In this document: in pieces, positions 1-8,421 of the stretch
How the letters are laid out: each line of letters begins with the position of its first letter
How positions within the stretch are numbered: the stretch's first letter is position 1
Origin: Bacillota bacterium
Lineage (GTDB): Bacteria; Bacillota; Sulfobacillia; Sulfobacillales; Sulfobacillaceae
Direction: 5' to 3'
Assembly (NCBI GenBank): GCA_026627385.1
Contig: JAPNUR010000013.1
Span: 21,774 to 85,773 of the forward strand
DNA: 64,000 bases
Made by a program: the position numbers and the translations under genes
The notes under the pieces: model-generated
The model's database searches: none
Told to the model about the DNA's origin: nothing
Seen by the model: only the letters and a program-made list of their open reading frames with translations

Positions 1-2
1 TT

Positions 3-380
3 CCCGAGATCCTCAAGGAGCGCAACCATGACGTGGTGCTGATTGATACCGCAGGCCACAGCTTTAACCATGCGCTGTACATGGCGGAAATTCGCACCAT
101 TGCCGAGTTGTCGGGCGCCAACGACGTGGAGCTCGTATTGCCTGCGACCATGGATCCGGAATTGTTGTTGGAAACGGCGCTCAAATTTGGCGATGGGTTG
201 AATCCCAAAATTTGCGCCACCAAAGTGGACGAGGTGCGCTATCCCGGGGCAATCCTGAGTGCCGCGCTCACCTTGGGCTGGCCATTGTCTTACATCACCG
301 ATGGTCAGAACGTACCGGACGATATTCAGGTGGCGTTTCCCGAGTCTCTGGTCAACCTCTTGGAGGGGGGGACGGCTTAA
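3..380 (+). CDS. flhF: Flagellar SRP-like GTPase FlhF, C-terminal part
   Basis: Only the last 125 residues are in the window; the frame is open to the left edge. FlhF is an SRP-family GTPase that helps place and assemble flagella. The visible part has the G3-type motif VLIDTAGHS, a KVDE stretch in the place of the TKxD guanine-specificity motif, and the usual closing helix after a YITDGQNVPDD segment. The stop codon touches the start of the MinD-like gene that follows, the standard flhF-flhG pair. The assignment rests on these motifs plus the neighbour. Confidence 0.9.
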   Translation, partial: PEILKERNHDVVLIDTAGHSFNHALYMAEIRTIAELSGANDVELVLPATMDPELLLETALKFGDGLNPKICATKVDEVRYPGAILSAALTLGWPLSYITDGQNVPDDIQVAFPESLVNLLEGGTA

Positions 381-1292
381 ATGGCCAATCAAGGTGATGC
401 GTTGCGCCATTGGGTGCGGGCCAAAACGGACGAAGCCACGCGTGAGGTGCTCAGCCAGCGGTTGGAGGGTACCCGGGTGCTGGCGGTGACGTCGGGCAAA
501 GGGGGCGTGGGGAAATCCAGTTTGGTGTTAAATTTGGCCTTGGCGCTGGCTGACCAAAAGCAGCGTGTGGTTATTCTCGACGCAGATTTGGGTTTGGCCA
601 ATATCAATATTATGCTAGGATATGAACCCCTTTATACGTTGTGGGATGTGGTCGAAAAGCGGGTGTCGCTGAGGCAGACGGTGGAGGTGGGGCCAAACAA
701 CATCCACATTATTCCTGGCGGATCCGGGGTTACCGAGCTGGCGCGCTTGGATGCCGTGGAAATTCATCACATCATTGATGCATTCCACGAGCTGGAACGG
801 GATTATGATTGGCTCTTGATCGATACGGGTGCCGGCATTGCTGACAGTGTGCTGGCGTTTGTCCTTGCCGCGGACGAAGCGTTGGTGGTGACCAATCCGG
901 AGCCGACGGCAATGGCGGACGCGTACGGGCTCATCAAGGCGGTCTGGGAACAAGACGGGCAGGTCTCCTTGAAGTTGGTGATGAATCGCACTAAGACGCG
1001 CGATCAGGGGGTGCGTCTGGGCAACCGACTCGCGGATCTGGCCCAGAAAGCGCTCGGGCAGTCCGTCGAATTTATCGGCCAGGTGATGGACGATCCCGTG
1101 GTGGCCCGGGCGATCGTGAAACAGGAGCCCTTTTTGACCGCGTACCCGCACAGCGAAGCCGCTCATGATGTGAAATCGCTGGCGGATCGCTTGTTAAATC
1201 GTGTGCCACCCCCGCGCCGGGGCGGGTGGGGGGCGTTTGTCCGGCGCTTGCTGGAAAATTGGCCGCGCGATATCAGTCAGGATCGCCGCTAA
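381..1292 (+). CDS. flhG: MinD-like ATPase FlhG (YlxH), flagellar number regulator
   Basis: This is a 303-residue MinD/ParA-type ATPase that works with FlhF to set flagellar number and position. It has the deviant Walker A motif SGKGGVGKSS near residue 40, the switch I segment LDADLGLANINIMLG, and the Walker B-like LLIDTGAG. The N-terminus contains RAKTDEATREVLSQRLEG, which lies where FlhG proteins carry their FlhF-activating DQAxxLR-type helix, but the canonical motif is not evident. The ATG directly abuts the flhF stop, with a GGAGGGGGGG ribosome site inside flhF. It has a basic tail of about 30 residues after the ATPase fold. Confidence 0.92.
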   Translation: MANQGDALRHWVRAKTDEATREVLSQRLEGTRVLAVTSGKGGVGKSSLVLNLALALADQKQRVVILDADLGLANINIMLGYEPLYTLWDVVEKRVSLRQTVEVGPNNIHIIPGGSGVTELARLDAVEIHHIIDAFHELERDYDWLLIDTGAGIADSVLAFVLAADEALVVTNPEPTAMADAYGLIKAVWEQDGQVSLKLVMNRTKTRDQGVRLGNRLADLAQKALGQSVEFIGQVMDDPVVARAIVKQEPFLTAYPHSEAAHDVKSLADRLLNRVPPPRRGGWGAFVRRLLENWPRDISQDRR

Positions 1293-1326
1293 CAGCGGGG
1301 ATTGTACCACGGAAGGAGGGAAGCCG

Positions 1327-2052
1327 GTGGATGCCTTATACATTGGGGCGTCAGGTATGTTAGCACAAAATCAATCGCTGGCCTTAATTGCGGACAATCT
1401 CGCCAACAGCCAGTCCCCTGGCTATTTGGCGACCGTGGGGACCTTTGTGGCATTTCCCAGCGGTACCGTCCTGAGAACCGGTCCCCTGCCCGGTGTGATT
1501 GGCCAAAGTTCGGCAGGCGTGGCTCTCACCTCGGAGATTAATACGCGCGCCAGCGACATTGAACCGACCGCTAACCCGTTGGATTTTGCCATTAACGGCC
1601 CAGGGTTCTTTGTCGTCAATACCCCGAAGGGCCTCGCCTACACGCGCGATGGGCAGTTTTCCCTGGATGCGAACGGCCGGCTGGTAACCAGCCGCGGCGA
1701 TTATGTGTTGGACCAAGCTGGCAAACCGATTGCACTCAACCCTGCCTTGCCTGTGAGCGTCAATAGCGCGGGCGTGATCACCCAGGGCGGGAAGGTGGTG
1801 GCCACGTTGGCGCTGACCAACTTGTCGCCCGTAAACCTGAAGGCGATTGGCAACAACTTGTATCAGGGTGGGGCGCGCCTGCCCTTTACGGGGCAAGTCG
1901 AGCAATCGGCACTGAATACGTCTAACGTGAATCTCTCGGAAGCGATGGTGCAACTCATCGATGCGGAGTCCCGGTACCAGTCGCTGACAGACGTTGTCAA
2001 TGAGGAGAGCAAGCGGCTTTCGACGGCTGCGACGTTGGGGATGCTCACCTAG
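1327..2052 (+). CDS. Flagellar hook-basal body rod protein (FlgF/FlgG family, first copy)
   Basis: A 241-residue axial flagellar protein. The GTG start at 1327 is chosen because GGAAGGAGGG lies 6-7 bases upstream and the protein then begins with the conserved N-terminal rod helix (LYIGASGMLAQNQ, DNLANSQSPGY). The middle holds the FlgG-type stretch INGPGFFVV, and the C-terminus has the coiled helix SNVNLSEAMVQLIDAE. It lies 34 bases after flhG and 12 bases before a paralogue, matching the FlhO/FlhP pair of Bacillus or FlgF/FlgG of other bacteria. I cannot say which of the two is the distal rod protein. Confidence 0.88.
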   Translation: MDALYIGASGMLAQNQSLALIADNLANSQSPGYLATVGTFVAFPSGTVLRTGPLPGVIGQSSAGVALTSEINTRASDIEPTANPLDFAINGPGFFVVNTPKGLAYTRDGQFSLDANGRLVTSRGDYVLDQAGKPIALNPALPVSVNSAGVITQGGKVVATLALTNLSPVNLKAIGNNLYQGGARLPFTGQVEQSALNTSNVNLSEAMVQLIDAESRYQSLTDVVNEESKRLSTAATLGMLT

Positions 2053-2064
2053 AAAGGATGTGCG

Positions 2065-2835
2065 ATGTTTTCGGTCTTAGGAATTGGTGCGAGTGGCTTG
2101 GCCACGGAAAACGATGTGCTCACCGCTGTGGCCGCCAATATTGCCAACCTTAATACCCCGGGTTATGGAAGCCAGCAACCGGAGTTGGCGAGTGGGGTGA
2201 GCACCACGGTCCGGCCCGGAGGGGCCACCTTGTTAGGGCAAGCGTTAAATGGAGGGTTGAGCGTCAATGCGGGCGCCATGCTGGTGGGCAATACCCCGGA
2301 ATTTTCGTCGGTGGTCGAACCCACCCAACATGCGACCAACCTCGCCATTCGCGGCAATGGGTTCTTTATTGTGTCGACGCCCAATGGCCTCGCCTTTACC
2401 CGGGCGGGCCTGTTTGAAATTGATGCCGGTGGGGAACTCGTGTTGCCAGGCGGGGCAAAGCTATACCCGCCGATTTACCTGCCGCTGGGCGAAGCCTTTC
2501 GCATTTCCGCCGACGGGGTAGTGACCGCCTCAGGTCCTACCGGCAGCAAGGTGGTAGGCCAAATTAAGCTGGCGCTGATTCCCAATCCGGCCGGCTTAGT
2601 GTCTTTAGGCAACAACTTATATGGGTTGTCAGCCAATTCCGGCACGCCCATTGTCGGCAATCCCGGGCAGAATGGCACTGGCCTGCTTCAGCCGTCCGCG
2701 GTGAACCAAAGTGGCACGAGTCTCGCGCAAAGTCTGGTGAACTTGATTCAGGCGGAAACAGCCTACAGCGCTAACGCTAAGGTGATTTCCGTGGATCAGC
2801 AGGTTATCCAGTCGACGACGAACCTTCAGGTGTGA
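2065..2835 (+). CDS. Flagellar hook-basal body rod protein (FlgF/FlgG family, second copy)
   Basis: A 256-residue paralogue of the gene just upstream. It starts at ATG 2065 behind AGAAAGGA. N-terminal helix: GIGASGLATENDVLTAVAANIAN followed by NTPGYG; middle: IRGNGFFIVSTPNG; C-terminal helix: GTSLAQSLVNLIQAE. Both copies are close to the usual length for the proximal/distal rod proteins. The last 32 bases overlap the 3' end of a convergent lytic transglycosylase gene. Confidence 0.88.
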   Translation: MFSVLGIGASGLATENDVLTAVAANIANLNTPGYGSQQPELASGVSTTVRPGGATLLGQALNGGLSVNAGAMLVGNTPEFSSVVEPTQHATNLAIRGNGFFIVSTPNGLAFTRAGLFEIDAGGELVLPGGAKLYPPIYLPLGEAFRISADGVVTASGPTGSKVVGQIKLALIPNPAGLVSLGNNLYGLSANSGTPIVGNPGQNGTGLLQPSAVNQSGTSLAQSLVNLIQAETAYSANAKVISVDQQVIQSTTNLQV

Positions 2836-3388
2836 GACGGGGGGTGGCGTAGGCTTGGTACTGGGCCAGCACCTCTTTGACGTATTGCTCAGTTTGCGCG
2901 TAGGGCGGGATGCCGCCATACGCTTCGACGGCGCCGGGGCCAGCGTTGTATGCCGCGAGGGCTAAGGAGAGATTGTGCCCAAATTGGTTGAGGAGCGTTT
3001 TGAGGTACTCGGCTCCGCCTAACGCATTTTGCCAGGTGTTGTCGGGATTGACACCGAGAGCTTCGGCCGTGGTGGGCATGAGTTGCATGAGCCCTATCGC
3101 ACCCGCAGCACTCACGGCGTTGGGGTTGAGCCCCGATTCGACGGATGCCACCGCGGTTAACAACGCGGGCGAGAGGCCTGTGGCGGCGGCCGCCGCGTGA
3201 ATCGCATCGGCGACGCTCCCTGTTTGAGGTAAAGGCGCGCTTTCAGCCCGGGAACTTGAGGTCAGGGGCGCCATGAGGGACGAAAAATTAGCCACGGGGT
3301 TGTTCGTCTGGCTGAGCGAGGACGCGGCAAAGGGCGCCAGCAATTCTTCAAAGATGATGTTCAATGCCCAAAGGAGGTAGGTGTCCAT
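2804..3388 (-). CDS. Lytic transglycosylase, SLT family (flagellum-associated)
   Basis: A 194-residue SLT-domain enzyme expected to cleave peptidoglycan between MurNAc and GlcNAc, here probably to let the rod cross the wall. The ATG at 3388 is chosen because GGAGG lies about 12 bases upstream; an ATG seven codons earlier lacks a site. The catalytic Glu is in VASVESGLNP. The family motifs GAIGLMQLMPTTAEALG and AYNAGPGAVEAYGG follow. The N-terminal 80 residues are Ser/Ala-rich linker with no clear cleavable signal. Its position between rod and motor genes argues for a flagellar role. Confidence 0.88.
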   Translation of the reverse strand: MDTYLLWALNIIFEELLAPFAASSLSQTNNPVANFSSLMAPLTSSSRAESAPLPQTGSVADAIHAAAAATGLSPALLTAVASVESGLNPNAVSAAGAIGLMQLMPTTAEALGVNPDNTWQNALGGAEYLKTLLNQFGHNLSLALAAYNAGPGAVEAYGGIPPYAQTEQYVKEVLAQYQAYATPRLTPEGSSSTG

Positions 3389-3477
3389 GGTGATTTGTCG
3401 CCTCCACATGTAGTGTAGTCGATGGCGCCACCGCTACTCTACTTTTGACGACATATTTCTCTAAAGAGGGGACCCCG

Positions 3478-3954
3478 TTGAAGAAAATTTTGGTGTACCT
3501 GGTAACGTTTATTGTAGGTTTAGCCGCCGGCGCCGCCGGCATCGTCTTTTTAGAGCCGTCCTTGTTAAGCCATACGCCCGCGCCCATTGTTGAAGCGGTG
3601 CCGTTTAACCCGAAAACCGCCGTGTCGGTTACCGAAAGCGACATTCAGAGCAACCTGGCGGGCATTGGCCATTACGTCAGCTTTGATCTCGAGTTTCAAG
3701 TCATGCCTCAGGCCCTCACGGCCGCGGGCGGGTCGGTGGCGGGGGCTGCCGGAGGCTCGGGCACGGGCTCGCCGGTGTTGGACGCCAAGATCCGTAACCA
3801 ACTCATTGCCCTCGCCCGTTCAACCACCTATGGCGAATTGACGAGTTCCGGCGGCTTGACCGTCTTTAAGGACGAAGTGTCAGAGATTTTGCAGTCCATT
3901 TTTGGGCCCGATACCGTGGGCAACATTTACTTCTCTGATCTCTTAACGCAATAG
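3478..3954 (+). CDS. fliL: FliL-like flagellar basal-body-associated protein
   Basis: A small single-pass membrane protein of about 158 residues. The TTG at 3478 is preferred because AAAGAGGGG lies just upstream and the protein then begins KKILVYLVTFIVG, one membrane anchor. An ATG 11 codons earlier has no ribosome site. The rest is periplasmic-type: a YVSFDLEFQV strand and a C-terminal ARSTTYGELTSSGG helix region followed by EVSEILQSIFG, matching the FliL pattern (stator-associated). A Gly/Ala-rich loop near residues 87-102 is unusual. Position directly before fliM supports the call. Confidence 0.75.
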   Translation: MKKILVYLVTFIVGLAAGAAGIVFLEPSLLSHTPAPIVEAVPFNPKTAVSVTESDIQSNLAGIGHYVSFDLEFQVMPQALTAAGGSVAGAAGGSGTGSPVLDAKIRNQLIALARSTTYGELTSSGGLTVFKDEVSEILQSIFGPDTVGNIYFSDLLTQ

Positions 3955-4016
3955 GGCAGGAGATTCGTTAAGGAAAGCCGAATAGTGTCGAAAACGGGAT
4001 CAGGTGGTGAAAGGGA

Positions 4017-4925
4017 ATGGGATTAGTGCGCGAGCAGCGTGCGGTGCGCCCCTACGACTTTCAGCGCCCGCATCAACTGAGCCGCAGTCAGTTGGATGCC
4101 ATGACCTCGGTGATTGCCCCCTTTTGGCGCAGTGCGGCCAATACCCTGTCCGCATATTTGCGCACGCCTGTGCAGTTGCAGCAATTTAGCCTCGTGCAAA
4201 TTCCCTATGAGGAGATGCTGCAATCCATCCACGTTCCCGCAGTGCTGGGGGTCTTTGGAGCCGATCCGCTCCCGGGGGCTGCCCTCTTAGAATGCGCGCC
4301 TTCGGTGGCTTTGGCGATGATTGATCGGGCGCTTGGGGGGCAGGGCCTCAGTGCGGTGCCACCGCGGCGTCTCTCGGAAATCGAATTTACGATTATGCGC
4401 CGCATCTTTGACCGGGTTTTGGGGATTTACAAGGACATTGTGGCGCCGATGATGGAGATTCATCCGCGGATTACCAGCATGGAACATAACCCGGCGTTTA
4501 CGCAAATTGCGGGGGAGGGCGATTTGGTGGTGGTGGCCCGGCAGCACTTAAGCCTGGACGCCAACCGTGGCCAAATGATGATGGTCTGGCCCTACGTCAA
4601 TATCGTGCCGATTGCCGAGGCCGCGGTGCGGGCGCAGCTCATCCGCGACGGGGCGCTGGCCAATGTGGAGGTAAAGGCGGAAGAGATGAAGCGCCACGTG
4701 CAGTCGGCGCCGGTTCGCGGAAGTGTTATTTTGGGAAAGACTGAGCTCACGCTGGGGGAATTTGAGCAATTGAAGGTGGGGGATGCGGTGGTGCTCAAAA
4801 ACCGCTACGATCAACCGCTCACCTTGCGTCTGTCCAATCGTGACAAGTTCTTGGTGCTGCCTGGCCGGAGCCGCGGGCGGCTGGCGGTTCGCGTGATCTC
4901 GCGCAACGAGGAGGAGGAGTCATAA
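4017..4925 (+). CDS. fliM: Flagellar motor switch protein FliM (lacks the usual CheY-binding N-terminus)
   Basis: A 302-residue C-ring protein. The core begins at once with VRPYDFQRPHQLSRSQLDAM, the segment that in other FliM proteins follows about 40 residues of CheY-binding peptide and linker. The middle CheC-like domain has ALAMIDRALGGQG. The C-terminal SpoA domain (about residues 228-300) has GSVILGKTELTLGEFEQLKVGD. The canonical N-terminal EIDALL motif is absent, and there is no room for it: the region upstream has no in-frame start with a ribosome site. A similar motif sits at the start of the next gene, which overlaps this one by one base (TAATG). Confidence 0.92.
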   Translation: MGLVREQRAVRPYDFQRPHQLSRSQLDAMTSVIAPFWRSAANTLSAYLRTPVQLQQFSLVQIPYEEMLQSIHVPAVLGVFGADPLPGAALLECAPSVALAMIDRALGGQGLSAVPPRRLSEIEFTIMRRIFDRVLGIYKDIVAPMMEIHPRITSMEHNPAFTQIAGEGDLVVVARQHLSLDANRGQMMMVWPYVNIVPIAEAAVRAQLIRDGALANVEVKAEEMKRHVQSAPVRGSVILGKTELTLGEFEQLKVGDAVVLKNRYDQPLTLRLSNRDKFLVLPGRSRGRLAVRVISRNEEEES

Positions 4926-5347
4926 TGGCCAAGAAAGCGTCGCGCTTGACCGCCGAAGAGATTCAAGCGCTGGTGGATGCCACGGAGTCGGCTGCCCCCG
5001 ATCTGGAGGAGGCTCCGGTAGAGGTCAAAAAAGTGGAGTTCGTGGAATTGGATGATGCAGAGACGAGCCGCTCGCGGACACCGGGACCCGTCGACTTTGT
5101 ATTTGACGTGCCGATGACGGTGGAGGCGGTGCTGGGCACCACCGAACTCACGGTCCGGGAAGTCTTGGAGGTGGGGCCGGGATCCGTGATTGAGCTTGAT
5201 CGGGCGTACGGCGAGCCGGTTGACCTCTATTTGAACGGGCGCTTGGTGGCCCGCGGCGACGTTGTCATTATTGGTGATAACTTTGGGGTCAAAATTACCG
5301 AGATTTTGGTGTCGGGCCAGGACCTGGGGGCGCCTTCGGCGTCGTGA
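4925..5347 (+). CDS. fliN: Flagellar motor switch protein FliN with a FliM/FliY-like N-terminal peptide
   Basis: A 140-residue protein. Residues about 60-135 form a SpoA domain (TTELTVREVLEVGPGSVIEL, GEPVDLYLNGRLVARGDVV, FGVKITEIL), the normal FliN ring unit. The N-terminus RLTAEEIQALVDA resembles the CheY-P-binding LSQDEIDALL motif found in FliM and in Bacillus FliY. No CheC-like phosphatase domain is present, so it is FliN and not a full FliY. The start overlaps the fliM stop. The last 53 bases overlap the convergent csrA gene. Confidence 0.9.
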   Translation: MAKKASRLTAEEIQALVDATESAAPDLEEAPVEVKKVEFVELDDAETSRSRTPGPVDFVFDVPMTVEAVLGTTELTVREVLEVGPGSVIELDRAYGEPVDLYLNGRLVARGDVVIIGDNFGVKITEILVSGQDLGAPSAS

Positions 5348-5555
5348 ATGACGCCAAATCGTCGGGGGAGACGGATTGGGCGGCTCGCTGGTTTTGCGCC
5401 TGAGCCTCCACGATCTCTTCGCGCATGACGCTGATATGGCGAGGCGCTTCAATGCCGAGGCGCACTTGATCCCCTTGGATTCCCAGCACCACAATGCGAA
5501 TGGCTCCCTCCTCCAGGAGGAGGGCCTCATTAATTTTACGGGTGAGTACCAGCAT
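5295..5555 (-). CDS. csrA: Carbon storage regulator CsrA
   Basis: An 86-residue RNA-binding repressor that blocks translation of target mRNAs, flagellin mRNA in Gram-positives. The ATG at 5555 follows GGAGG by 9 bases and gives the hallmark start MLVLTRKINEALLLEE; GIEAPRHISVMREEI is the conserved C-terminal RNA-contact region. A tail of about 25 Pro/Ser-rich residues (SPDDLASFTTPKAPPGPG) extends past the usual end. The start lies 20 bases inside fliW, so the two are co-translated. Confidence 0.95.
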   Translation of the reverse strand: MLVLTRKINEALLLEEGAIRIVVLGIQGDQVRLGIEAPRHISVMREEIVEAQAQNQRAAQSVSPDDLASFTTPKAPPGPGPTPKSR

Positions 5556-5994
5556 GGCTTGGCGCCTCCGACGGTGCCCCCTCGCTCGGGAACAACGGAT
5601 ATTGAACCGGATAGGGCAAGGATAACACAAACTGACCGCCGTGGCGGGTTTCGCGATTAAAGATGAGCGGGCTGCGCAAGTTCATGGTGGGAGGATAGCC
5701 GTTGCCAATGGTGCACAGCGCGAGCACGGCCCACTGGCTGGGATCCCCGAGCGCAGCAGGGATCTCGTCCTGGGGCACCTGGTATTGGGGAAAGCGCAGC
5801 AGCGGGTCAATGCAGATAAAGGCGAGGGACGGGGTCATAGTCGACTGCAGGTACAAGAACGGACTATCGTGTCGGTGGGGCAAGAGCACAAACTCTCGTT
5901 CGCGGCTAAAACCCAAGATTTCGTAGTCGATATACAAGAGATCGCGGTCGTCCACGGTGATGGGGCCGTGAAAGCGCGTGTCGATGGTGCGCAT
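5536..5994 (-). CDS. fliW: Flagellar assembly factor FliW (CsrA antagonist)
   Basis: A 152-residue protein that in Firmicutes binds CsrA and flagellin and so couples flagellin export to its translation. Typical motifs: FHGPITVDDRDLLYI, GFSREREFVLLP, SPFLYLQSTMTPSLAFICIDP and the C-terminal NLRSPLIFNRETRHGGQFVL. A ribosome site GAGGTGGG precedes the ATG. It overlaps csrA by 20 bases and lies 13 bases from flgL, in the same order as in Bacillus. The C-terminus is extended by about 20 Pro/Ser/Ala residues. Confidence 0.93.
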   Translation of the reverse strand: MRTIDTRFHGPITVDDRDLLYIDYEILGFSREREFVLLPHRHDSPFLYLQSTMTPSLAFICIDPLLRFPQYQVPQDEIPAALGDPSQWAVLALCTIGNGYPPTMNLRSPLIFNRETRHGGQFVLSLPYPVQYPLFPSEGAPSEAPSHAGTHP

Positions 5995-6007
5995 AAACCC
6001 ACCTCGC

Positions 6008-6928
6008 TCAGGGGTTAATGAAGTTTAAGAGGGACAGCGACAAAATTTGTGATCCACTTTGCAGGGCAGCCTGGTACGCGTCCTCTTCCTGCGCCAATTG
6101 CGTCGTAACTTGGGCCATGTTGGCGCCGGAAACATTGGCCACGCTTTCCGAGATATCCGCGGAGGCATTTTGCAGCTGCGTGAGGGTATTTTGCACCTGC
6201 TGCAGACGTCCGCCAATGAGGGACTGGGCGCTCGTGAGATGATTAAGATCGCTTTCCAACGACGGCAGTACCGCTTGCACGGCGGCAGGTCCTTGTTGAA
6301 TGGCTGTGACGAGGGACCCTAGGTCGTTGTAAGCGCTGGCCAAGAAGTTTTGCCCCGCAGGCTGGCCTACCGCTTCGTAACCAGTAAGGTTCACGGCGAC
6401 GCTGGTGCCGCTGTTAATTTCAAACAGTTGCGCCTGGCCCGCGGTATTCGGCCAGGTGACACTGGCGGGGTATTGGTTGTTTGCTCCCACGGGGACCGGA
6501 GGGGTGAGGTTTTGGTAACCCCCGAAGATGTACGTGCTTTCGTATTGAGTATCAAGAATTTCCCCGAGGTTGGCCTGCATTTCCGCGACTGACTCGGCCA
6601 TGGCGTTTAAATCGGCCTGGCTGTTGGTGCTGTTAGTGGCTTGGGTAGCGGTTTGCAGCACTTGATCCCAGAGATTAATCATGCTGGTCAAAGCACCGCT
6701 CGTTTGGTTGAGCCATCCTTGCGCGCTTTGGGCTGACGCGGTATAGCTCTTCAGTTGAGACAACGCGTTATTTAAATTCAGTGTGGTTTCCGCCGCGATG
6801 GGATTGTTCGCGGGAACCTCAAACTTTTGTCCCGTAGACTCTTCTTCTTGCAGTTGGGCAATTTGTAATTCTTGGTTTTGGATATTCTGCAACAGCGTAT
6901 TGGAAATGACTAATGGGGTGATCTGCAT
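6008..6928 (-). CDS. flgL: Flagellar hook-filament junction protein FlgL
   Basis: A 306-residue flagellin-like junction protein. The N-terminal helix (MQITPLVISNTLLQNIQNQ, LQEEESTGQKFEVPANNPIA) and the C-terminal heptad helix (SESVANVSGANMAQVTTQLA) are the D0/D1 regions of the FlgL/flagellin family. AAGGAGG lies 8 bases before the ATG. It follows flgK by 13 bases in one operon. The last residues end in LLNFINP. Confidence 0.93.
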   Translation of the reverse strand: MQITPLVISNTLLQNIQNQELQIAQLQEEESTGQKFEVPANNPIAAETTLNLNNALSQLKSYTASAQSAQGWLNQTSGALTSMINLWDQVLQTATQATNSTNSQADLNAMAESVAEMQANLGEILDTQYESTYIFGGYQNLTPPVPVGANNQYPASVTWPNTAGQAQLFEINSGTSVAVNLTGYEAVGQPAGQNFLASAYNDLGSLVTAIQQGPAAVQAVLPSLESDLNHLTSAQSLIGGRLQQVQNTLTQLQNASADISESVANVSGANMAQVTTQLAQEEDAYQAALQSGSQILSLSLLNFINP

Positions 6929-6941
6929 TAGACAAACCTCC

Positions 6942-8399
6942 TTAACTGACGGCCGCTAGCAAACTTTGCACCACGGCTTGCTGAGTGCCAATGAGCTTGG
7001 CCGCGGCTTCGTAACTTTGTTCCTGTTGAATCATGTCGACCGCTTGCTGGTTGAGATCGACGCCTGTCGCAGATTGCAAATCATTCGTCAACGATGTGAG
7101 CGTGGACTGCCCGTCTGACTCGAGGTTGTTGGCATTTTGACCGTCCAGACCCACCAGGCCCACCAAGGCTTGGTAATACCCTGATAACGTGGTGGTGGAG
7201 GTGCCGATGGTCATTTTCCCGCTCGTGAGGGCGTTGAACAAGTTTTGCGCATTGGTGCCGTCCCCGGGATTGTTGGCCGTGGCCGCGGCCCCAAGGCCGT
7301 CGGGCGTCAGCGAGGGATTGACGCTGATCGATCCGGCAGTGGTGCCGCTCGGGGTAAAGAAGGGCGTACTGCTGGCCGACGCGCCTGAGAGGTTATACCC
7401 GCTTTCCTGATAACTGTTGACTAAGCTCACGATCGCGTTCGTGAGGGCATCAAGGCTTTGACCGTAGCCTGTGAGATATCCGGCGGTGATGGGGCCAGCC
7501 GTGCTGCCGCTAATGGTTTGCTGGTATAAGAGCGCGATATTGCCGGCGAGCGAGCCGGACTGTAATTGTACGGGTGCGCCATTGTCGGCCCAGACCGGTT
7601 GCTCGGCGGTGAAGGTGTCGGTCCCGGTGCTGCTGTTGGGTACGCCGACGCGGTTAAGGACAATTTGATAGGTTTGGACCCCGGTGACTAATGGGTGGGC
7701 TCCAATATACACGTCTAAGCTGTCTGCCGGGCCATTGCTGTACTGGATGTTGGTGAGCTTGCTCAGTTGGGTGAGCAATTGGTCGCGCTGATCCAATAGG
7801 TCGTTGGGCGGCTGGCCTGATCCGGCGACATTGGCAATTTCTTGGTTGAGCTGGGCAATCTGCTGGGCGTACTGGTTCACTTGCTGCACTTGGCTCACAA
7901 TATTCTGGTTGACGTTGCCTTCTTCAGTGGTCAGCTGAGACGCCATGCCATTCAAGGTGGACGCCAGGGTTTGGCCGTCTTGGATGACGCTTTCCCGCGC
8001 CGACAAACTTTCGGGATTTTCGGATAATGTGAGCCAGCTTTGGTTAAACTGATTCATCATCTCGGCCAGTCCGCCACTTTGGGGCTCTTCAAAAATGTTC
8101 TGCACTTGGCTGAGTCCTTGCGCCAGGGCGGTTGCATAAGCGACAGCACTGGTCTGGTTGTTGACCGCCGCGGACAAAAAGGCGTTGGTTGCCCGGGTGA
8201 TTGCGGTCACTGTCACGCCGTTGCCCACCAGGGTGCTGGGCATATTGGCCTCTGCTGCCGGCGCATTCTCGGTGAGGTCCACGGATTCCACCGCGTAGCC
8301 GGGCGTAGTGGCGTTGGCCATGTTGTTGCCTGTCACTTCCAAGGCCAATTCTTGAGCGGCGAGCGCTTGTGAAGCAATGCTTAAAATCTGAAATGCCAC
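6942..8399 (-). CDS. flgK: Flagellar hook-associated protein FlgK
   Basis: A 485-residue hook cap/junction protein. The GTG at 8399 follows AGGTGA by 6 bases and starts AFQILSIASQALAAQELALE, then VTGNNMANATTPGYAVE, the universal rod-hook N-terminus. The C-terminal helix has GVDLNQQAVDMIQQEQSYEAAAKLI, as in other FlgK. The central domain is Gly/Thr/Ser-rich and of ordinary length. It precedes flgL and follows the putative export chaperone gene flgN. Confidence 0.95.
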   Translation of the reverse strand: MAFQILSIASQALAAQELALEVTGNNMANATTPGYAVESVDLTENAPAAEANMPSTLVGNGVTVTAITRATNAFLSAAVNNQTSAVAYATALAQGLSQVQNIFEEPQSGGLAEMMNQFNQSWLTLSENPESLSARESVIQDGQTLASTLNGMASQLTTEEGNVNQNIVSQVQQVNQYAQQIAQLNQEIANVAGSGQPPNDLLDQRDQLLTQLSKLTNIQYSNGPADSLDVYIGAHPLVTGVQTYQIVLNRVGVPNSSTGTDTFTAEQPVWADNGAPVQLQSGSLAGNIALLYQQTISGSTAGPITAGYLTGYGQSLDALTNAIVSLVNSYQESGYNLSGASASSTPFFTPSGTTAGSISVNPSLTPDGLGAAATANNPGDGTNAQNLFNALTSGKMTIGTSTTTLSGYYQALVGLVGLDGQNANNLESDGQSTLTSLTNDLQSATGVDLNQQAVDMIQQEQSYEAAAKLIGTQQAVVQSLLAAVS

Positions 8400-8421
8400 G
8401 ATAGGTCACCTGCCTTCTCGA

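Noticed and set aside
3955..4016. TTAAGGAA-11-GTCGAAAA upstream of fliM as a flagellar sigma (SigD-type) promoter
   Set aside because: The -35 part matches poorly and only six of eight -10 bases agree; not firm enough to list.
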